Below, one piece after another: positions 33,633 to 41,665 of a stretch of DNA of 64,000 bases. Source of the DNA: Pseudescherichia sp031987975 (GTDB taxonomy: Bacteria > Pseudomonadota > Gammaproteobacteria > Enterobacterales > Enterobacteriaceae); contig NZ_DALZYX010000007.1 of assembly GCF_031987975.1 (NCBI RefSeq), positions 248,001 to 312,000 on the forward strand, in the 5' to 3' direction. Each line of letters starts with the position of its first letter. Within the stretch, counting starts at the first letter, position 1. The position numbers and the translations under genes were made by a program. The notes under the pieces are model-generated. The model saw only the letters and a list, made by a program, of their open reading frames with translations. It had not been told where the DNA came from and searched no databases.

Positions 33633-33662
33633 TAAAAAACAGACCCCGCTGTGGCGGGGTCT
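33633..33662 (-). terminator. hspQ terminator
   Basis: AGACCCCGC / GCGGGGTCT with a T-run on the minus strand, between convergent yccU and hspQ. Confidence 0.85.
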
Positions 33663-33664
33663 TA

Positions 33665-33982
33665 TCAGTTGCGCAGCCGCGGGGCCTGAAGCTGTTTGCG
33701 GATAGAGCGCGCCAGCTCATCCATAGAGGGCTGTTCCGGATGTTCATCCTGCGCTTCGCTGCTAAGCTGAGCTTCTGCCAGGTACGTGTGCACCGGCTGT
33801 CCGTCATCATCTTCCATCACAACGTGATACCACGGGGCGACGCGCAGATCCGGGTTAACGGCCAGCTCGTCAGCGGAGGGTTCATCAAGAGAGTATTCGG
33901 GGTCGATATCCACGACCACGCCCAAAAATCCCAGCAGCGAGTGGCGCACCTGCTGGCCAATGCCGAATTTGCTGGCAATCAT
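33665..33982 (-). CDS. hspQ: Heat shock protein HspQ
   Basis: A 105-residue hemimethylated-DNA-binding-fold (YccV) protein. In E. coli it is heat-induced and helps degrade a mutant DnaA; in Salmonella it enhances Lon proteolysis. The start MIASKFGIGQQVRHS lies five bases behind GGAGGTGA, which settles it against the GTG two codons earlier. Confidence 0.95.
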   Translation of the reverse strand: MIASKFGIGQQVRHSLLGFLGVVVDIDPEYSLDEPSADELAVNPDLRVAPWYHVVMEDDDGQPVHTYLAEAQLSSEAQDEHPEQPSMDELARSIRKQLQAPRLRN

Positions 33983-34041
33983 AGTCACCTCCAGGAAACA
34001 GTACTTATCCCCAATATGGGGATAAGGTTCCAGAAATCAAG

Positions 34042-35232
34042 CTACATGACGCGACAGGCAAACCCTTTAAGATACAGCCCTTCCGGGTAGGGAGCGATCA
34101 CCGGGTGATCTGCGGCCTGACGGAACTGCTCTATAAATTGTACATCACGACCCGCATCTATTGCGGCATCAGCGATGATTTTCTGAAATAAATCGGTGGT
34201 CATCAGGCCCGAGCAGGAGAAGGTCAGCAGCACGCCGCCAGGGTTCAACAGCTGGATCGCCAGCATATTGATATCCTTATAGCCGCGGCAGGCACCCATC
34301 AGCTGGCTTTTGTTCTCTACGAACTTGGGTGGATCCATCACGATAACGTCGAACTTCTCGCCGTTATCACGATACTTGCGCAGCAGCTTGAAGACATCAT
34401 CACGTACAAACTCGGCTTTACTCAGATCGAGCTTGTTCAGCTCCACGTTCTGCTTCGCCACGTCCAGCGCCTCCTGAGAGGTATCGACGCTCACGACCTG
34501 AGCGCAGCCGCCCATCAGCGCGGAGACGGCAAAGCCACCGGTGTAGGAGAAGCAGTTCAGCACGCGCTTGTCCGCAACGTACTGGCGGGTAGCCAGACGG
34601 CTGTCGCGCTGGTCGAGGTAGTAGCCGGTCTTGTGCCCGGCCTGGATATCCACCAGCAGCTTCATGCCGTTCTCTTCGATCGGCAGCAGCGGCGGCGGCA
34701 GCTCACCGCTTACCGGCCCCTGGGTCAGCTCCATGCCCTCTTTTTTACGCACCGCCACGTCGCTGCGATCGTAAATTGCGCACTCAGGGTAGCGCTCCTG
34801 CAGGGCCGCCACCAGCGCCGGGCGCTGATACTCTGCTCCTGCGCTCAGCAGCTGCAGTACCAGGAAGTTGCCGAAGCGGTCGATAGTCACCCCTGGCAAT
34901 CCGTCGGACTCCCCGGCGATCAGGCGATAGCTGTCGAGACCATCGCGCTTTGCCAGCCAGTCACGCCACTGCTGGGCCTGGGCCAGGCGGCGGCTAAAGA
35001 AGGCGATATCCACGCTTTCGTTTTTATCGAACGTCCAGACGCGGGCGCGGATCTGCGAGGCAGGCGAGTACGCGCCACGCGCTAACCATTTTCCCTGATG
35101 GTCAACGATATCAATGGTCTCACCGAGGCTGGCTTTGCCTTCCATGCGGGCAACCGCACCAGAGAAGACCCAGGGATGACGGCGCAGCAACGACTTCTCG
35201 CGCCCTTTGGCTAACACTAAACGTACGCTCAT
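34042..35232 (-). CDS. rlmI: 23S rRNA m5C1962 methyltransferase
   Basis: A 396-residue enzyme with an N-terminal PUA domain (residues 1-80) and a Rossmann methyltransferase domain. VLNCFSYTGGFAVSALMGG binds S-adenosylmethionine, VMDPPKF is motif IV, and the catalytic Cys lies in LLTFSCSGLM. The start MSVRLVLAKGREKSLL is chosen to match E. coli; the 13-residue upstream extension is not conserved. Confidence 0.96.
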   Translation of the reverse strand: MSVRLVLAKGREKSLLRRHPWVFSGAVARMEGKASLGETIDIVDHQGKWLARGAYSPASQIRARVWTFDKNESVDIAFFSRRLAQAQQWRDWLAKRDGLDSYRLIAGESDGLPGVTIDRFGNFLVLQLLSAGAEYQRPALVAALQERYPECAIYDRSDVAVRKKEGMELTQGPVSGELPPPLLPIEENGMKLLVDIQAGHKTGYYLDQRDSRLATRQYVADKRVLNCFSYTGGFAVSALMGGCAQVVSVDTSQEALDVAKQNVELNKLDLSKAEFVRDDVFKLLRKYRDNGEKFDVIVMDPPKFVENKSQLMGACRGYKDINMLAIQLLNPGGVLLTFSCSGLMTTDLFQKIIADAAIDAGRDVQFIEQFRQAADHPVIAPYPEGLYLKGFACRVM

Positions 35233-35315
35233 AATAAATTGTATTGTCTTTATGAAGAAAATGGCCGCCATTTTCCTGGGTTAGAGCAGGAAAAGCAATT
35301 CAGCAATCGGTGGGT

Positions 35316-35450
35316 AAAAAAATGCCAGTACCATCAAGGTACTGGCAAGACAGACAGGCAATGAGAGTTAATACTTTCAGTCTGGTACAGCTAAGCGAAG
35401 CGGTATGTAGGGAAAAGTCTGATAGTAGCAGTACGGAGTGACACAACCTG
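35316..35450 (-). ncRNA. Candidate small RNA ending in a strong terminator upstream of rlmI
   Basis: TGCCAGTACC (35323-35332) and GGTACTGGCA (35338-35347) form a perfect 10-bp stem with a five-base loop. On the minus strand it is followed by seven T (35322-35316). No minus-strand gene ends here; the next start, rlmI, is 84 bp further on. The transcript ended by this hairpin would be a short RNA or an attenuated rlmI leader. The terminator is clear; the 5' end (near 35450) is a guess. Confidence 0.4.
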
Positions 35451-35489
35451 TCGCAGCCTTCAATAACATTGTTGTATACCCTGATAACA

Positions 35490-36167
35490 ATGGATAAAAA
35501 GATGGCGACGGAAGCGTATCACTACCAGTTTATGGCAGAGCCTGTGACCTCTGTAGCAGGTCAGCTGCTGGGCGTTGAGCTGAACACTCAGCTGGAGAGT
35601 AAAGGTCAACGCACGCAGCATCCTGAACTGATCGTCAGCACGTGGAACCCCGAGGCGAAACGCAATTTCCTCTATGCGCAGCTGGCAGCGATTTCTCAGC
35701 AGGCGGCCTGGATCCGCAGGCGGGGCATCTTTGTCTCGCTGCCCGTTTATGATGAAGAGTCGGCGGTGCTGCTCAGCTATGACAATGCCCTACGCGGCGC
35801 GCTGTCGGCGCTGCCCTTCGTTAAGCTGGCGCTCTCTGAGAAGATCTGTTCGGTACGGGATGAAATTACGGGAACATCTAACGCTATCTGGCTGGACGAT
35901 CTTGGTAAGGGTAGTGCGGATGTATCGGGCCTGGTCGCCTGCAGTTACGAGGCCGTAAAACTGGAAACCACCTTTTTCAATGATGAAATTATTAAGCCGA
36001 CTTTTACCATACTGATCAAAAACCTGAAAAAATACTGCGAGCGGATTATTGTTCAGGGCCTGGAAAACAGGCGCTATATTCCAGTTCTTCAGGAGGCGGG
36101 GATCTGGGGCGTGCAGGGCACGTTTTACCGCCCGGTCCCTTTCCTGAAAGTACACACGTTAATGTAA
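35490..36167 (+). CDS. Degenerate EAL-domain protein (YdiV/RflP-like)
   Basis: About 225 residues covering one EAL domain with lost catalytic residues. The EAL signature reads GVELNTQL. LDDLGKGSADV keeps the Asp pair of the usual DDFGTG loop, but the late Glu motif (normally EGVE) reads VQGLEN. This is the state of YdiV/RflP, which do not cleave cyclic di-GMP but bind partner proteins such as FlhD. So a regulatory protein-binding role is likely. E. coli K-12 has no gene at this place. The start at MDKKMATEAYHYQF is uncertain, as no good ribosome site is seen. Confidence 0.75.
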   Translation: MDKKMATEAYHYQFMAEPVTSVAGQLLGVELNTQLESKGQRTQHPELIVSTWNPEAKRNFLYAQLAAISQQAAWIRRRGIFVSLPVYDEESAVLLSYDNALRGALSALPFVKLALSEKICSVRDEITGTSNAIWLDDLGKGSADVSGLVACSYEAVKLETTFFNDEIIKPTFTILIKNLKKYCERIIVQGLENRRYIPVLQEAGIWGVQGTFYRPVPFLKVHTLM

Positions 36168-36221
36168 GAAAAATTTTGCCAGCATACGCTACCCTTAGTG
36201 AATCAAAGAAGGAGTGTCATC

Positions 36222-36530
36222 ATGGCCCAAGAGAACATTACAAAAGACAAAGCCTCCTCCTGCATCAAATGCTGGGTTCACGGCAGCGTTCAGGGGGTGG
36301 GGTTTCGCTACAGCACCCAGCGTGAGGCGCATCGCCTTGGCCTGACTGGCTACGCGCGTAATCTTGACGACGGCAGCGTAGAGGTGTTGGCCTGCGGCGA
36401 AGAGGAGAAGATAGCCGAGCTGCTTGAGTGGCTGAAAGCAGGAGGGCCGCGCAGCGCCCGGGTTGATAATGTTTTAACCGAGCCGCACCAGCCCACCAGG
36501 GAGTGGACTAAATTTGGTATCCGCTATTAA
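36222..36530 (+). CDS. acyP: Acylphosphatase
   Basis: A 102-residue enzyme that hydrolyses acyl phosphates. The signature GSVQGVGFRYSTQREAHRLGLTGYARNLDDGSVEV contains the catalytic Arg and Asn. The start MAQENITKDKASS is behind AAGGAG. It is about ten residues longer at the N-terminus than E. coli YccX. It converges with tusE, overlapping by four bases. Confidence 0.94.
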   Translation: MAQENITKDKASSCIKCWVHGSVQGVGFRYSTQREAHRLGLTGYARNLDDGSVEVLACGEEEKIAELLEWLKAGGPRSARVDNVLTEPHQPTREWTKFGIRY

Positions 36531-36856
36531 ATGCACTTCACCGGTTTTGGCAGGCCAGCAATCTTAGTGGCCTGCTTAGCCGGGCCTTTCGGAAAGAGGC
36601 GGTAGAGGTAGCGGCTGTTGCCTTTCTCTTCGCCAAACTTGTTGGCCATTGCCTTGACCAGCATGCGGATCGCTGGCGAGGTGTTAAATTCCAGATAGAA
36701 CTCACGCACGAAGCGCACCACTTCCCAATGCTCGGGCGAGAGGGTAATGGACTCCTGCGCCGCAATGACCTCTGCCAGGCCTTCGCTCCACTGACTGCTC
36801 TCTTTCAGATAGCCGTCGTTATCGGTCTCTATCTCTTTACCTTCAAAGCTCAACAT
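36527..36856 (-). CDS. tusE: Sulphur-relay protein TusE
   Basis: A 109-residue DsrC-family protein that takes persulphide sulphur from TusBCD and passes it to MnmA for 2-thiolation of tRNA wobble uridine. The penultimate Cys that carries the sulphur is present (KPVKCI). The middle part RFVREFYLEFNTSPAIRMLV is conserved. Confidence 0.96.
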   Translation of the reverse strand: MLSFEGKEIETDNDGYLKESSQWSEGLAEVIAAQESITLSPEHWEVVRFVREFYLEFNTSPAIRMLVKAMANKFGEEKGNSRYLYRLFPKGPAKQATKIAGLPKPVKCI

Positions 36857-36889
36857 AATCATTCACGAATTAGCTAAAAACCGCCGCAG

Positions 36890-36925
36890 TGTAACAAAAA
36901 ACAAAGCCCCGCATAAGCGGGGCTT
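36890..36925 (-). terminator. yccA terminator
   Basis: AAGCCCCGC / GCGGGGCTT with a T-run on the minus strand, between yccA and tusE. Confidence 0.85.
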
Positions 36926-36943
36926 GATGGGATGCTTAAGCGG

Positions 36944-37603
36944 TTAGTCCCGGCTGGAGAAGCCCAGGATGCTCAGCAGGCTGACAAAGATGTTGTACAG
37001 CGAGACGTAGAGGCTGACGGTGGCGCGAATATAGTTGGTTTCGCCGCCGTGAATGATGTTGCTGGTCTCATACAGGATCGCCCCGGTAGAGATCAGGATA
37101 AACACCGCGCTGATAGCCAGATGCAGAGCCGGCAGCTGCAGGAAGATGTTCGCTACCATGCCGATTAGCACCACTACGATCCCCGCCATCAGCATACCGC
37201 CGAGGAAGGACATATCTTTGCGGGTAGTCAGCACGTAGGCCGAGCAGCAGAAGAAGGTCAGGGCGGTACCGCCCAGCGCCAGGCCAATCAGATCGCCCAT
37301 GCCTGCCGAGAGGTAGGCGTTAAGCATCGGACCGAGGATGTAGCCCAGGAAGCCGGTAAAGGCGAAGGCGGCCAGGATACCGGCGGGTTTATCCGCCAGC
37401 TTATAGGTCAGGAACATTAAGCCGTACATGCCGACCAGAGTCAGGATCAGCCCCGGCGACGGCAGGCCCAGTACTGTACTGGCAGTCGCGGTGATCGCGG
37501 AGAAGGCCAGGGTCAGGCTGAGCATAAAATAGGTGTTTCTCAGCACTTTGTGCGTGCTGAGCAGCGATGTACGCCCGCGTGAAGCGCTAACAATACGATC
37601 CAT
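36944..37603 (-). CDS. yccA: Bax inhibitor-1 family modulator of FtsH, YccA
   Basis: A 219-residue inner-membrane protein with seven transmembrane helices. In E. coli it is both a substrate and an inhibitor of the FtsH protease, sparing jammed SecY. The C-terminal YVSLYNIFVSLLSILGFSSRD is typical. Length as in E. coli. Confidence 0.96.
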   Translation of the reverse strand: MDRIVSASRGRTSLLSTHKVLRNTYFMLSLTLAFSAITATASTVLGLPSPGLILTLVGMYGLMFLTYKLADKPAGILAAFAFTGFLGYILGPMLNAYLSAGMGDLIGLALGGTALTFFCCSAYVLTTRKDMSFLGGMLMAGIVVVLIGMVANIFLQLPALHLAISAVFILISTGAILYETSNIIHGGETNYIRATVSLYVSLYNIFVSLLSILGFSSRD

Positions 37604-37875
37604 GAGTCACTCTCTTATGACAGATGTAATTAAGGATGAAGGATAGGGAAACAGAGCGGCAGCTTAAAGCGGTTTTACCCATCTTTACCAGAACAACAAT
37701 AACTTACGGTTAGCATAGTCTGCTTTAAATTTCGCTTTTGCTAGCGTTATTGCGCTTTTGCGCAGCTTAAACAGATCAGCCTCTTATAGGTCGCTGAAAA
37801 GTATTGATTTCTTGCCTGGTGGACGCTAAGAGTGTCAGGGATATCGTTAATCAGTACACTATTAAGGCAAAGGAT

Positions 37876-39504
37876 ATGAAACGACAGACAGGTCACCGTT
37901 TTGCCCTCTCGCTACTGGCAACGGGCATAATAAGTATAAGCACCGGCACGCTGGCGGCGCAGGTTCCGGCGGGAACGACTTTGGCAGAGCAACAAACGCT
38001 GGTCCGCAACAACGGCAGCGAGCCAGCCTCCCTCGATCCGCATAAGGTAGAAAGCAACGTCGAATTTGATATTATCAGCGACTTATTCGATGGGCTGGTG
38101 GCAATTAGAAAAGACGGCAGCGTAGAGCCACGCCTGGCAGAGAAGTGGGATAATCAGAACAACACCGTCTGGACCTTCCATCTGCGGCCAGGCATTACCT
38201 GGTCCGACGGGACGGCCATCACCGCCCAGGACGTGGTCTGGAGCTGGCAGCGTCTGGTGGATCCGGCTACCGGTTCGCCCTATGCCACCTATCCGGGCAA
38301 TATGCATATCGTCAACGCAGCAGATATTGCGCAGGGAAAAAAAGCCCCGGATACGCTGGGCGTCAAGGCGCTGAACGATACCACGATACAGGTGACGCTC
38401 AGCCAGCCCACGGCGTCGTTCCTGGCGATGCTGGCGCACCCGTCGCTGGTACCAGTTGATAAGGTGCTGATTAACCGTTTTGCCGAGAAGTGGACCAAAC
38501 CGGAGCACTTCGTCGGCAGCGGACCGTACAAAATCACTGACTGGGTGGTAAACGAGAAGATTGTCGCGGTGCGCAATCCCCGCTACTGGGATGACAAGCA
38601 TACCGTTATCAACCGCGTGACCTATCTGCCTATCAGCTCCGAGACTGCCGACGTCAACCGCTACCGGGCGGGCGAAATCGATATGACCAACACCATTCCG
38701 GTAAACCAGTTTGCCCAGTTGAAAAAGACCCTCGGCGCAGAGGTACATATTACTCCGCAGCTAGCGACCTACTACTACCAGTTCAATACCACGAAGCCGC
38801 CCTTTAACGATGCGCGGGTGCGTCGGGCGCTCAATATGGCGCTGGATAAAGATATTATCGCCAACAAGGTGATGGGGCAGGGGCAGCGCCCGGCGTGGGT
38901 CATCAGCCAGCCGGAGATCGGCGGTGTGACTATTGCCTCTCCGGACTACGCCTCGTGGTCTCATGAAAAGCGCATTGCCGAGGCGAAAAAGCTGCTGGCG
39001 GAAGCCGGGTTCGACGCGGCGCATCCCCTGACCTTCAACCTGCTCTATAACACCATGGAGACCCACCAGCGTATCGCCATTGCCGCCAGCTCTATGTGGC
39101 AGAAAAACCTTGGCGTGACTGCGAAGCTGCAAAATCAAGAGTGGAAAACCATGCTTGATACCATGCACACCGGCAACTTCGACGCCGTGCGCTATGCGTG
39201 GATAGCGGACTATGATGATGCGGCAACTTTCCTGAATACGTTGCGCACCGGTGACAGCGAGAACACCGCTCAGTATAGCAATCCGGCCTATGACGAGCTG
39301 ATGCAGAACGCGGCGAAGGCGCAGGACGTAGGCGAGCGCGGTAAATACTATCAGCAGGCCGAGGCGATTCTGGCGCAGGACGTGCCGGCCATTCCGGTTT
39401 ACCACTACGTCAGGGCACGTTTAGTGAAACCATGGGTAGGCGGATTCGATCCCAACAACCTTGGTTACGTCTATACAAAGGATCTCTACATCACTAAACA
39501 CTAA
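37876..39504 (+). CDS. OppA/MppA-like peptide-binding protein
   Basis: A 542-residue periplasmic solute-binding protein of the SBP_bac_5 family, with signal peptide MKRQTGHRFALSLLATGIISISTGTLAA and a mature start like that of MppA (EVPSGT... / QVPAGTTLAEQQTLVR). The segments EPASLDPHKVE, WTFHLRPGITWSDGTAITAQDVVWSWQRLVDP and LQNQEWKT are shared with OppA and MppA. It probably binds oligopeptides or murein tripeptide and hands them to a shared Opp permease, since no permease genes are adjacent. It is absent from this site in E. coli K-12. The start behind AAGGAT is preferred over a frame opening at 37804. Confidence 0.88.
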   Translation: MKRQTGHRFALSLLATGIISISTGTLAAQVPAGTTLAEQQTLVRNNGSEPASLDPHKVESNVEFDIISDLFDGLVAIRKDGSVEPRLAEKWDNQNNTVWTFHLRPGITWSDGTAITAQDVVWSWQRLVDPATGSPYATYPGNMHIVNAADIAQGKKAPDTLGVKALNDTTIQVTLSQPTASFLAMLAHPSLVPVDKVLINRFAEKWTKPEHFVGSGPYKITDWVVNEKIVAVRNPRYWDDKHTVINRVTYLPISSETADVNRYRAGEIDMTNTIPVNQFAQLKKTLGAEVHITPQLATYYYQFNTTKPPFNDARVRRALNMALDKDIIANKVMGQGQRPAWVISQPEIGGVTIASPDYASWSHEKRIAEAKKLLAEAGFDAAHPLTFNLLYNTMETHQRIAIAASSMWQKNLGVTAKLQNQEWKTMLDTMHTGNFDAVRYAWIADYDDAATFLNTLRTGDSENTAQYSNPAYDELMQNAAKAQDVGERGKYYQQAEAILAQDVPAIPVYHYVRARLVKPWVGGFDPNNLGYVYTKDLYITKH

Positions 39505-39594
39505 TAGTTGTGCCGGTTAAATGGTCAATACGCTGTATTTTCAGCCGATTAACAGCATATTGCTTGTTTTTCAGGCAAACGGATAACATAGGGG

Positions 39595-39623
39595 TTTACA
39601 CGACGCATCGAGGTGTTTATAGT
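39595..39623 (+). promoter_or_regulatory. serT promoter
   Basis: TTTACA (39595-39600) and TATAGT (39618-39623) are 17 bp apart. A GC-rich discriminator follows, as at stringently controlled stable-RNA promoters. Confidence 0.75.
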
Positions 39624-39635
39624 GCGCCTCATTCC

Positions 39636-39723
39636 GGAAGTGTGGCCGAGCGGTTGAAGGCACCGGTCTTGAAAACCGGCGACCCGAAAGGGTTCCAGAG
39701 TTCGAATCTCTGCGCTTCCGCCA
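39636..39723 (+). tRNA. serT: tRNA-Ser (UGA)
   Basis: An 88-base class II tRNA with a long variable arm. The acceptor GGAAGTG pairs with CGCTTCC, the anticodon loop is CTTGAAA (anticodon UGA), the T-arm loop is TTCGAAT, and CCA is encoded. It is identical in layout to E. coli serT and at the same place after yccA. Confidence 0.98.
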
Positions 39724-39733
39724 AATACGGAAT

Positions 39734-39766
39734 AGCCCTGCGATAGCAATATCGCAGGGCTTTTTT
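39734..39766 (+). terminator. serT terminator
   Basis: AGCCCTGCGAT / ATCGCAGGGCT followed by six T, 10 bp after the tRNA. Confidence 0.92.
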
Positions 39767-39901
39767 GTTTTGGGAATTTCAGACTACGTTAAGATCGCGC
39801 TAATGCGCTCCTCTCCCGCCTACTGGTTCTCCGTGATAAGCCGAATAGTCGTCCAGAGCGTTCGGTTGTACAATCAATGCACACTCACACCGGAGATCAC
39901 C

Positions 39902-40762
39902 ATGTCAGAACCTATTATGAGTTACCGCCTCGGCGACCGCGAAGTAAACCGTTTAGGCTATGGTGCTATGCAGCTGGCAGGCCCAGGGGTTTTTGGACCT
40001 GTTAAAGATGAAGCGCGGGCCATTCAGGTACTCCGTGATGCCGTCGCTTCTGGCGTTAACCACATAGATACCAGCGACTTTTACGGCCCGCATGAGACCA
40101 ATCGGCTGATTAAAAAAGCGCTGTATCCCTATCCTGATGACCTGTGCATCGTCACTAAAGTCGGTGCCCGTCGCGATGAAAAAGGCGGATGGCTGCCGGC
40201 GTTCAGTGCGGAAGAGCTGACTCGTGCAGTAGAGAGTAACTTACAGAACCTGGGACTGGACGTGATACCTGTGGTAAACCTGCGCAGCATGTTTAACGTT
40301 CATCATCCAGAGGAAGGCTCGCTGGAAAGAGAGCTGGAAACGTTAATTAAGCTCAAGGAGCGTGGACTGATCCAGCATATTGGTCTGAGTCACGTTACCG
40401 CTAAACAGGTCGCCGATGCGCAACAGATGACGCCGATTGTCTGCGTTCAGAACATGTATAACCTTGCCAACCGACAGGACGATGCGTTGGTCGATCACCT
40501 GGCCGCTCAGGGGATCGCCTACGTACCGTTCTTCCCGCTCGGGGGGTTCTCGCCGTTACAGTCTGCACAACTCAACGATGTCGCCACCGAATTGCAGGCA
40601 ACGCCGATGCAGGTTGCACTCGCCTGGCTACTAAAACGTTCGCCCAATATTCTGTTAATCCCTGGCACGTCGTCGCCGCAGCATTTGCAGGAGAACCTGG
40701 CAAGCGTACACTTAACCCTGTCAGACGAGGTAATGGAAAAATTGAACGGGGTGAGTGTCTAA
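39902..40762 (+). CDS. Aldo/keto reductase, YdbC-like
   Basis: A 286-residue NADPH-dependent oxidoreductase close to E. coli YdbC in length and sequence style. Catalytic residues visible are the Asp/Tyr of HIDTSDFYGP and the Lys of CIVTKVGA. The fourth position, often His, is Asn (VVNLRS), as in several AKR subfamilies. The C-terminal IPGTSSPQHLQEN binds the cofactor. The start MSEPIMSYRLGDREV is behind GGAGATCACC; a frame opening at 39770 lacks support. The downstream EamA gene follows after 24 bp, so they may be co-transcribed. Confidence 0.9.
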   Translation: MSEPIMSYRLGDREVNRLGYGAMQLAGPGVFGPVKDEARAIQVLRDAVASGVNHIDTSDFYGPHETNRLIKKALYPYPDDLCIVTKVGARRDEKGGWLPAFSAEELTRAVESNLQNLGLDVIPVVNLRSMFNVHHPEEGSLERELETLIKLKERGLIQHIGLSHVTAKQVADAQQMTPIVCVQNMYNLANRQDDALVDHLAAQGIAYVPFFPLGGFSPLQSAQLNDVATELQATPMQVALAWLLKRSPNILLIPGTSSPQHLQENLASVHLTLSDEVMEKLNGVSV

Positions 40763-40786
40763 GCAGCCGCTGGCGAAGGGAAACTG

Positions 40787-41626
40787 ATGAAAAAATTTTT
40801 GCTTATCGCTTTTACCCTGATGGCCTTCGCCGCAAACTCTGTTCTGTGCCGCATCGCGTTGCGCGAAGGGCATGCCGATCCTGAAACCTTCAGCGCTCTA
40901 CGCCTGCTGGCAGGGGCGGTCGTGCTGCTGCTTCTCCAGCTGGCTTCACGTGGATGGGGCGGCATCCGCTGGAACGTGGTTAACGCAGGCCTGCTTACCG
41001 CGTATGTTTTTCTCTTCTCGCTGGCCTATGTTCACCTTGATACCGCCACCGGGGCGCTGCTGCTTTTCGGTGCCGTTCAGGTCTGTATGGTGCTGTGGGG
41101 AGCATTGCAGGGAGAGAAAGCGGGTCCGCGTAAGTGGTCTGGTATTGCAGTAGCCATTGCAGGTATTGCGATCCTGCTCCTGCCGGGTGCCAGCATGCCC
41201 TCTGCGCTGCCTGCCATCATGATGATCGCCTCCGGGTTGGCATGGGGCGCTTACTCAGTGAGAGGCAAGCGCGTGTCCGACCCCGCCGGGGCCACCACCG
41301 GGAATTTTCTCCTCAGCGTACCGATTATCGCTACGCTGTTTCTGCTCTTGCCGGATCACGCCTTAGCCGACAGGTGGGGCATCCTGCTTGCCCTCATTTC
41401 TGGCGGTGTCACCTCTGGACTGGCCTATGTTCTCTGGTATGTCATCGTCCGCGACATCTCATCCGCAACGGCCAGCACCCTGCAACTGAGCGTACCCTGT
41501 CTGGCCGCGCTGGGCGGTACGCTGTTTCTGGGGGAGATCCCGAGCATCCGGATGGTGCTTGCCGCCGTGCTGGTTCTGGCCGGGATCCTGATAGTGATTG
41601 CTGCCGATCGCCCTGCGGCGGGATAA
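40787..41626 (+). CDS. EamA/DMT-family exporter
   Basis: A 279-residue inner-membrane protein with ten predicted transmembrane helices made of two EamA repeats (FAANSVLCRIALREG...SALRLLAGAVVLLL and ASGLAWGAYSVRGKR...). Members export amino acids or other small metabolites; the substrate is not predictable. It starts 24 bp after the reductase gene and ends near a hairpin (41635-41659). Confidence 0.88.
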   Translation: MKKFLLIAFTLMAFAANSVLCRIALREGHADPETFSALRLLAGAVVLLLLQLASRGWGGIRWNVVNAGLLTAYVFLFSLAYVHLDTATGALLLFGAVQVCMVLWGALQGEKAGPRKWSGIAVAIAGIAILLLPGASMPSALPAIMMIASGLAWGAYSVRGKRVSDPAGATTGNFLLSVPIIATLFLLLPDHALADRWGILLALISGGVTSGLAYVLWYVIVRDISSATASTLQLSVPCLAALGGTLFLGEIPSIRMVLAAVLVLAGILIVIAADRPAAG

Positions 41627-41634
41627 AGCCTTAA

Positions 41635-41659
41635 ACCCGCTACCAGGTCGGTAGCGGGT
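41635..41659. terminator. Hairpin between EamA gene and dynamin operon
   Basis: ACCCGCTACC / GGTAGCGGGT, a perfect 10-bp stem between two convergent units, but without a clear T-run on either side. Confidence 0.5.
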
Positions 41660-41665
41660 ACAGGG

